64,000 nucleotides of DNA, from assembly GCF_020034665.1 (NCBI RefSeq), contig NZ_JAIQDI010000001.1:1674001-1738000 (forward strand), written 5' to 3'. Below are positions 59,190 to 64,000 of this stretch, piece by piece. The DNA comes from Niabella beijingensis (GTDB lineage Bacteria > Bacteroidota > Bacteroidia > Chitinophagales > Chitinophagaceae). A model generated the notes under the pieces. The model ran no database searches and was not told the origin of the DNA. It worked only from the letters and a program-made list of their open reading frames with translations. Within the stretch, counting starts at the first letter, position 1, and each line of letters starts with the position of its first letter. The position numbers and the translations under genes are program-made.

Positions 59190-59591
59190 TCAGCTGCCGG
59201 GTTGTAACCGGATCATTACGCTGCCCGAAACCAGGTCGTGGATGGCCCTTCTTTTGGGATTTGTACCAATGGTCAGGAAGGAGATCAATCCCAGCAGTAA
59301 CTTAACGGGATACCGGATAAAGGACCGGAACAGGTTGATCCGCTTTGAAACATCTGCATAACTGCGCACCCGGATGCCCTTAATATAATTACCCAGGGTG
59401 CACCCCAGCGTTATGCAAACCGGCTCATACAATATAAAAAGGCTGACAAACAACATCATCCGCACCCAATCCGGCACCTGCTGATACCGGTCCAGGATAC
59501 CAGCAGCAATAAACATAAGAAGGACAATGAAAAGCAGGTCAATAATTGAGGATTGAATCCGGTCGACCACCTGAGGATACCGTTCTTCCAT
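59190..59591 (-). CDS. RDD family membrane protein
   Basis: A 133-residue protein from the ATG at 59591 (MEERYPQVVDRIQSSIIDLLFIV); a longer frame to 59726 is not supported. RDD pattern: VDRIQSSIIDLLFIVLLMFI, then a second helix, GCTLGNYIKGIRVRSYAD and the terminal RRAIHDLVSGSVMI. Three membrane helices are expected. The function is unknown; RDD proteins are linked to transport or ion balance. It is convergent with the ligase gene and divergent from the acidic protein gene. Confidence 0.85.
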   Translation of the reverse strand: MEERYPQVVDRIQSSIIDLLFIVLLMFIAAGILDRYQQVPDWVRMMLFVSLFILYEPVCITLGCTLGNYIKGIRVRSYADVSKRINLFRSFIRYPVKLLLGLISFLTIGTNPKRRAIHDLVSGSVMIRLQPGS

Positions 59592-59834
59592 AACAGTTAC
59601 TTGGTTGTTAAACAATTGATTTATGAATAAATGTAGGATTAATTCCCCTTTGCCGGAAAAAAATCTGCATTGATACACATCCGGCAGGATGACACAGAAC
59701 CCGGAGCCGGCCCAATCTGGCAGCACAAAGAGGCCAAAGCCTTATCCTGCAAGGGTTTCATACCTCCTGAAAACCAGTGTTTTTATATGGAATAGCGTAC
59801 AGGCACTGTATTTGACCCTCTTAAAGAAAAAGCG

Positions 59835-60332
59835 ATGGAAAACAAACACCCAAAGGATCTGCAGGATCCCGAACGCGATGAAGCAAAACTCCAGCCGGAT
59901 AAAACCACCATGGACCTGCCCGAAGTAAAAGACATTCCCGGTCAGGAAAATATACATCCGCCCGACCTGCGCGAAATGGCCGATACCACTATCGCTTCTG
60001 ATGATGAAGAAGGCGTTGGCATTTTTGAAGCAGACAGCGAAAGCCTGGTGCGGGATGCCGCACAGGAACAAAATGAGATCGGTGATAAGGACGAAATATC
60101 GGAAGAAGAGGTGGAAGCCCTGGATCAGACCGGATCAGAGGACGACAAAAACCTGCGCCATGCCCGCCCGGATAACAAGGATGCCGAAGGAGATCCGCTG
60201 AATGAGTATACCGGTAATTCAGGAAAAGACCTGGACGTGCCTGGTGAAGAACTGGATGATAAAGATGAAGAAAAAGGTGAGGAAGACGAAGAGAACAATG
60301 AATACAGCCTGAGTGATGACAATAAGCAATAA
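59835..60332 (+). CDS. Highly acidic, probably disordered protein
   Basis: A 165-residue protein with Asp/Glu making up roughly a third of residues, for example EELDDKDEEKGEEDEENNEY. It has no membrane helix, signal peptide or hydrophobic core, so it is almost certainly disordered. I recognise no family. Possible roles are charge shielding or metal/cation binding. A near-consensus -7 box (TGTATTTG, just upstream) would drive it alone. Confidence 0.55.
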   Translation: MENKHPKDLQDPERDEAKLQPDKTTMDLPEVKDIPGQENIHPPDLREMADTTIASDDEEGVGIFEADSESLVRDAAQEQNEIGDKDEISEEEVEALDQTGSEDDKNLRHARPDNKDAEGDPLNEYTGNSGKDLDVPGEELDDKDEEKGEEDEENNEYSLSDDNKQ

Positions 60333-60500
60333 ACCATCTCCTTTTTCCGCCTGTTTTCAGGATCAAAGACAGCATTTCATTATAAAAGACCGTTTCATAC
60401 CCGGACACACCGGTTCCAAACCTGTGCCGGGTACCGCTGTGATTTAACCTCCCAGTGTCTGCAGACAAACACCTGTAAGTGTACCCCCCTAATAAATTTT

Positions 60501-60530
60501 TTGATACGAGTGATATATTTCGTTTTTTTG
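60501..60530 (+). promoter_or_regulatory. Promoter of the aromatic ammonia-lyase gene
   Basis: TTG (60501-60503), 19-bp spacer, TTTTTTTG (60523-60530; one mismatch to TAnnTTTG). The spacing is exactly that of Bacteroidota housekeeping promoters. The leader is about 25 nt. A palindrome TGTCTGCAGACA (60456-60467) lies 33 bp upstream. Confidence 0.6.
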
Positions 60531-60560
60531 CGCCTTGTTTAATAAATTTTTAATACAAAA

Positions 60561-62096
60561 ATGATCACAGTAGGGGAAAAACGGCTTTCATTGCAGGATT
60601 TTAACGCAATTATAATTGATGGCCAACCTGTTACACTTGATGAAGCGGCCTTACAACGTGTAAACACCAGTTTTGAATTTCTGAAACAATTTTCCAGTCA
60701 TAAACTGATCTATGGCATCAATACGGGTTTTGGCCCCATGGCGCAATACAAGATCAGCGATGAAAATATTTTAGAACTCCAGTACAACCTGATCCGCAGC
60801 CACAGCAGCGGGGGTGGCAATGTATTGTCTCCGCTGCAGGGAAAGGCGGTGATGCTGGCCCGGCTTAATAACCTGATGCAGGGGTATTCCGGTGTGGATC
60901 CCAGGCTGGTGACCCTGCTGGCCGGCATGATCAGTAACAACCTGATTCCCTGCATTTACGAACATGGTGGTGTAGGTGCCAGCGGCGACCTGGTACAACT
61001 GGCGCACCTGGCCCTCGGCATTATTGGTGAAGGTGAGGTATGGTATGAGAACACCATCCAGCCTGCTGCCGAAGCCTTTAAAAAGGCGGGGCTTGAACCA
61101 CTGAAAGTACAGGTACGTGAAGGGCTGGCACTGATCAACGGCACTTCTGCCATGACAGGGGTCGGCCTGCTGAACCTGTTGCAGGCGCAGCAGCTGCTCA
61201 ACTGGTCGATCATGCTTTCTGCCATTACCAATGAGATCATGGAGGTTTATGATGATCACTATTCGCATGAACTGAACATTGTAAAACACCATACCGGCCA
61301 GCAGCACATCGCCCGTCAGATGCGTACCATCCTCGAAGACAGCAAACTCATCCGCAGCCGGTCGGAACACCTGTATAACCCTGAGAATATCCAGCACGAT
61401 GTATTTGAAGACAAGGTGCAGGAATATTACTCCCTGCGTTGCATTACACAGGTGCTGGGCCCTGTATACGATACACTCGCAAATGCGGAAGAAACGGTAG
61501 TGAACGAATTGAATTCCGTGAATGATAACCCGGTGGTGGATGTTGCGAACCATAATATCTTCCATGGCGGCAATTTCCATGGCGACTATGTTTCTTTTGA
61601 AATGGACAAAATGAAGATTGCCATCACCAAATTAACCATGCTGAGTGAACGGCAGCTGAATTACCTGCTCAATGCACGGCTGAACCAGAAATTTCCGCCT
61701 TTTGTAAATCATGGGATACTCGGACTGAATTTCGGCATGCAGGGGATACAGTTTACAGCAACCTCCACAACTGCTGAGAATCAGACGCTTTCCTTCCCGA
61801 TGTATGTGCACAGCATTCCGAATAACAATGACAATCAGGATATTGTGAGTATGGGCTTTAATGCTGCACAGATCGCTAAAAAAGTGATCGAAAATGCATA
61901 CGAGGTGCTGGCCATTCAGGCCATGACCCTGCTCCAGGCTATTGACTACCTGGACCGGCAGGAGCAGATGGCATCAAAAACAACCGCCATTTATACCTTA
62001 TTGCGAAAAGAATTTCCGAAATTCAGCAAGGATTACCCGCTTTATAAAGACCTCGCCAGGGTACGCGATTTCATGAAAGCACATCAGCCGTTTTAA
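60561..62096 (+). CDS. Aromatic amino-acid ammonia-lyase (tyrosine ammonia-lyase type, flexirubin-associated)
   Basis: A 511-residue MIO enzyme with the Ala-Ser-Gly triad that forms the MIO group at residues 140-142 (GASGDLVQLAHL) and the family signatures YGINTGFGPMAQYKI and NGTSAMTGVGLLN. Ammonia-lyases convert tyrosine, phenylalanine or histidine to the trans-unsaturated acid. The selectivity loop reads NLIRSHSSGGG; the Ser-His pair is usual in histidine enzymes, but the whole sequence resembles, from memory, the tyrosine ammonia-lyase of Flavobacterium johnsoniae. It would give 4-coumarate as the starter for the aryl polyene of flexirubin. It is followed by a reductase gene. Confidence 0.88.
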   Translation: MITVGEKRLSLQDFNAIIIDGQPVTLDEAALQRVNTSFEFLKQFSSHKLIYGINTGFGPMAQYKISDENILELQYNLIRSHSSGGGNVLSPLQGKAVMLARLNNLMQGYSGVDPRLVTLLAGMISNNLIPCIYEHGGVGASGDLVQLAHLALGIIGEGEVWYENTIQPAAEAFKKAGLEPLKVQVREGLALINGTSAMTGVGLLNLLQAQQLLNWSIMLSAITNEIMEVYDDHYSHELNIVKHHTGQQHIARQMRTILEDSKLIRSRSEHLYNPENIQHDVFEDKVQEYYSLRCITQVLGPVYDTLANAEETVVNELNSVNDNPVVDVANHNIFHGGNFHGDYVSFEMDKMKIAITKLTMLSERQLNYLLNARLNQKFPPFVNHGILGLNFGMQGIQFTATSTTAENQTLSFPMYVHSIPNNNDNQDIVSMGFNAAQIAKKVIENAYEVLAIQAMTLLQAIDYLDRQEQMASKTTAIYTLLRKEFPKFSKDYPLYKDLARVRDFMKAHQPF

Positions 62097-62101
62097 ATTT
62101 A

Positions 62102-62109
62102 TACTTTTG
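62102..62109 (+). promoter_or_regulatory. Possible -7 element before the reductase gene
   Basis: TACTTTTG, a full TAnnTTTG match, 5 bp after the ammonia-lyase stop codon, about 52 bp before the reductase ATG. It may provide extra transcription within the lyase-reductase unit. No -33 TTG is seen. Confidence 0.35.
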
Positions 62110-62160
62110 GGATGTAGTCCGTTGAAACTATAAACCATAAACGAGAAACAATAAACTATT

Positions 62161-62889
62161 ATGAACTGGGCATTAGTAACCGGCGGCTCCCGCGGCATAG
62201 GAAGTGCGATCTGCATACAGCTGGCCAAACAGGGCTTTAATATACTCATCAATTACAAAGGCAATAAGGAAAAAGCAACGGCCACCCTGGCCGAAGTTAA
62301 AAAAGCGGGGAGCAATGGAGAATTGCTGGCCTTTGATGTAGCGGACAGGGCTTCTGTACAGCAAGCACTCGGGAGCTGGATGGAAGCACACCCGGAAAAC
62401 ATCATTGAAGTACTGGTGAACAATGCCGGTATTAAGGACGATGTGTTGTTGATGTGGATGAAGGACGAACAATGGGATGGAGTGCTGAATACCAGTCTCG
62501 GCGGCTTTTTTAATGTTACCCGGCTGGTGGTAAACAGCATGCTGCGCCAGCGCTACGGCCGCATTATCAATGTGGTTTCCCTTTCAGGTTTAAAGGGATT
62601 AGCCGGTCAGACGAATTATTCCGCCGCTAAGGGGGGCGTCATCGCCGCCACCAAGGCACTGGCCCAGGAAGTCGGCAAACGGAATATCACCGTAAATGCG
62701 GTGGCTCCCGGCTTTATCAAAACGGATATGACAGAAGACATCGACGAAAGCCAGATGAAACAGCTCATCCCTGCCAACCGCTTTGGCATACCAGAGGAAG
62801 TGGCCCATGCTGTCGGTTTCTTTGCCACCAAAGAAGCTGCTTATATTACCGGGCAGGTGCTTTCTATTAATGGGGGATTGTATACTTAA
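62161..62889 (+). CDS. fabG: 3-oxoacyl-ACP reductase, SDR family (FabG-like)
   Basis: A 242-residue classical SDR: NAD(P)-binding VTGGSRGIGSAI, NNAG motif, catalytic Ser in NVVSLSGL and the Tyr-x-x-x-Lys motif in NYSAAKGG, and GQVLSINGGLYT at the C-terminus. FabG reduces 3-oxoacyl-ACP to 3-hydroxyacyl-ACP. Its position 64 bp after the ammonia-lyase suggests use in building the aryl polyene of flexirubin, in addition to or in place of general fatty-acid synthesis. No KS or ACP gene lies next to it in this window. Confidence 0.88.
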   Translation: MNWALVTGGSRGIGSAICIQLAKQGFNILINYKGNKEKATATLAEVKKAGSNGELLAFDVADRASVQQALGSWMEAHPENIIEVLVNNAGIKDDVLLMWMKDEQWDGVLNTSLGGFFNVTRLVVNSMLRQRYGRIINVVSLSGLKGLAGQTNYSAAKGGVIAATKALAQEVGKRNITVNAVAPGFIKTDMTEDIDESQMKQLIPANRFGIPEEVAHAVGFFATKEAAYITGQVLSINGGLYT

Positions 62890-62901
62890 TGCATTAAAAT
62901 T

Positions 62902-62922
62902 AAGATAGTTTAACTATCTTTG
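62902..62922 (+). promoter_or_regulatory. Promoter with overlapping 8-bp inverted repeat
   Basis: AAGATAGT-TTA? -like repeat: AAGATAGT (62902-62909) and ACTATCTT (62913-62920) form an exact inverted repeat with a 3-base spacer. The right arm is part of the -7 box TATCTTTG (62915-62922). A protein bound to the repeat would cover the promoter of the tandem lipoprotein genes. Confidence 0.55.
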
Positions 62923-62998
62923 CAACCGGAGGTATCATCCCTGTAGTCATAACCAAACTACTTGCTGATGTTATAACTGCTTAAAAACAAATAATTAT

Positions 62999-63475
62999 AT
63001 GAAAAAAACATTTTTAAAACTAACCGCAGGGTTTATGCTGCTTAGTTCCGTCCTGGCAATTACTGGTTGCAAAAAAGAAGTTACCTATATTAAGGACAAA
63101 GAAATCATTTTTGTCCAGCCCCCCGCCCCCGTCTATAAGGTTGACGGAATCTGGGTAGGAAATTATACTGTTGACATTTATCCTGAATTGGGAAAACAAT
63201 ATTACAGCCTGATCCTGAAGCCGGATGGAACGGCCATTAATGAAACAAAATGGACGGAACAGACACATATTTCTACTGGTACCTGGACAATGAAAGGTGA
63301 CACGCTCATTTGTAATACCACCTGCATTTACGGGTATTATGTGAATATCGGCGTTAGGGAAATCCATACCGCAATTTTTGATAAGAAGAATGGTACAATG
63401 AGCAAAGGCAAATGGAAGAATCCTGCACCTGAAACGGGTAAGGGCGATATTTTCATAATGCGAAAAGAAGACTAA
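62999..63475 (+). CDS. Lipoprotein of unknown function, first of two tandem paralogues
   Basis: A 158-residue protein with lipobox (LSSVLAITGCKK, Cys at residue 24). The mature part contains a lipocalin-like strand pattern: DGIWVGNYTVD, YYSLILKPDGTAINE, GTWTMKGDTLICNTTCIYGYY. It shares this pattern with the next gene, so the two arose by duplication. No family is recognised. It is preceded by a promoter with an overlapping inverted repeat, about 77 bp upstream, and is likely outer-membrane anchored. Confidence 0.65.
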   Translation: MKKTFLKLTAGFMLLSSVLAITGCKKEVTYIKDKEIIFVQPPAPVYKVDGIWVGNYTVDIYPELGKQYYSLILKPDGTAINETKWTEQTHISTGTWTMKGDTLICNTTCIYGYYVNIGVREIHTAIFDKKNGTMSKGKWKNPAPETGKGDIFIMRKED

Positions 63476-63635
63476 GCAGGGATTGTATCCTTGCCGGATA
63501 CGCACTTTCGAAGAAACAAACTGCCGGATGAAGAATCAGGCAGTTCATAATAATCTTTCAAAAGCCAGTACTGCTTATACTTGAAAAAACAGATCCGCCA
63601 CTAATATATACCACTGCTTACTAATTAATAATTAT

Positions 63636-64000
63636 ATGAAAAATAAGTATTTAAAACTAATCGCTTTAATGGTGTTGCTTACATCAGGAATAACCGGTTG
63701 TACAAAAAAGGAAGTCATTCACAGTACAGAAAAAGAGACTGTCCATATTCCACCTCCGGAGCCCATTAACCGCATTGAAGGGATATGGACAGGTTCTTAT
63801 ACGGTTGAACAGTCTCCCGACCTGGGTGAACAATATTATAGTATGGTACTGAAACCGGACGGCACTTTGATTAATGAAACACAAGGGGAAGGACAGCTTC
63901 ATATTGCAAACGGAACCTGGGAGATGGACGGAGATAAACTTATATGCAATACGATTTGCATTTATGGCAAATATTCAAATATCGGAGTTCGCCAACTCCA
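63636..64000 (+). CDS. Lipoprotein of unknown function, second tandem paralogue (3' end outside window)
   Basis: The ORF starts at ATG 63636 and is open to the window end. It encodes MKNKYLKLIALMVLLTSGITGCTKK (lipobox, Cys at residue 22) and then IEGIWTGSYTVEQSPDLGEQYYSMVLKPDGTLINE and NGTWEMDGDKLICNTICIYG, matching the upstream lipoprotein segment by segment. Even the stretch before the ATG (AATAATTATATGAAAAA) is shared, so the copy includes the start region. The C-terminal third is missing because of the window edge. Confidence 0.75.
   Translation, partial: MKNKYLKLIALMVLLTSGITGCTKKEVIHSTEKETVHIPPPEPINRIEGIWTGSYTVEQSPDLGEQYYSMVLKPDGTLINETQGEGQLHIANGTWEMDGDKLICNTICIYGKYSNIGVRQL

Noticed and set aside
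60400..60431. CCCGG/CCGGG hairpin after the acidic-protein gene as terminator
   Set aside because: No T run follows and the stem contains an interruption; left unassigned.

Overview
The window reads as a chromosome segment from a member of the Bacteroidota, most likely family Chitinophagaceae. The evidence is: many upstream regions carry the Bacteroidota -7 box TAnnTTTG; signal peptides and lipoboxes are frequent; flexirubin/dialkylresorcinol pigment genes (darA, darB, a tyrosine-ammonia-lyase type enzyme) are present; and MurA, NrdA and ComEC look like Bacteroidota versions. No tRNA, rRNA, CRISPR array or transposase was seen. The genus is inference only.

Layout. 1-2.6 kb: 3' part of a two-domain SGNH hydrolase, then a lipoprotein gene broken by a one-base frameshift. 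2.6-3.7 kb: rpsP-rimM. 4.0-13.4 kb (all minus strand, AT-rich in its distal half): a VgrG-led type VI secretion cargo island. It holds VgrG, a metzincin-like zinc protease with an overlapping lipoprotein, an unknown protein, a PAAR-like DUF4280 protein, and a 1017-residue putative effector overlapping a lipoprotein. 13.6-19.2 kb: first flexirubin block (small secreted protein, DarA, DarB, then an unknown protein, a BtrH-like protein and a TlpA-like thioredoxin), split by a ParE-type toxin-antitoxin pair. 19.4-20.8 kb: LutB. 20.8-21.9 kb: gene-free DNA with a dispersed repeat, a chain of perfect hairpins and a 207-bp tandem repeat.

21.9-35.9 kb: NodB-like deacetylase, a VIT/VWA/DUF2135 surface protein, nrdB-nrdA behind a long structured leader, an HPF-type protein, tetR-fabF with a clear palindromic operator, purH and comEC. 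36-46 kb: secreted S9 and M28 peptidases, a PQQ sugar dehydrogenase, SCO1 plus DUF420 (cytochrome oxidase assembly), and a three-gene secreted carbohydrate-related operon with a divergent membrane-bound regulator. 46-55.5 kb: murA-murI, rpmH (51 aa), a GH95-like glycosidase lying between rpmH and rnpA, then yidD, acpS, a TPR/HTH membrane regulator and a 35-residue membrane peptide. 55.8-64 kb: a secreted beta-helix protein, then the second flexirubin block (acyl/aryl-CoA ligase, aromatic ammonia-lyase, SDR reductase) with an RDD protein and a very acidic protein between them, and finally two tandem paralogous lipoproteins, the second cut by the window end.

The most interesting items are the T6SS cargo island with two probable effector/immunity pairs, the structured leader of nrdBA, the hairpin chain plus 207-bp tandem repeats, palindromic elements inside purH and murI, the glycosidase between rpmH and rnpA, and the toxin-antitoxin pair inside the pigment block.
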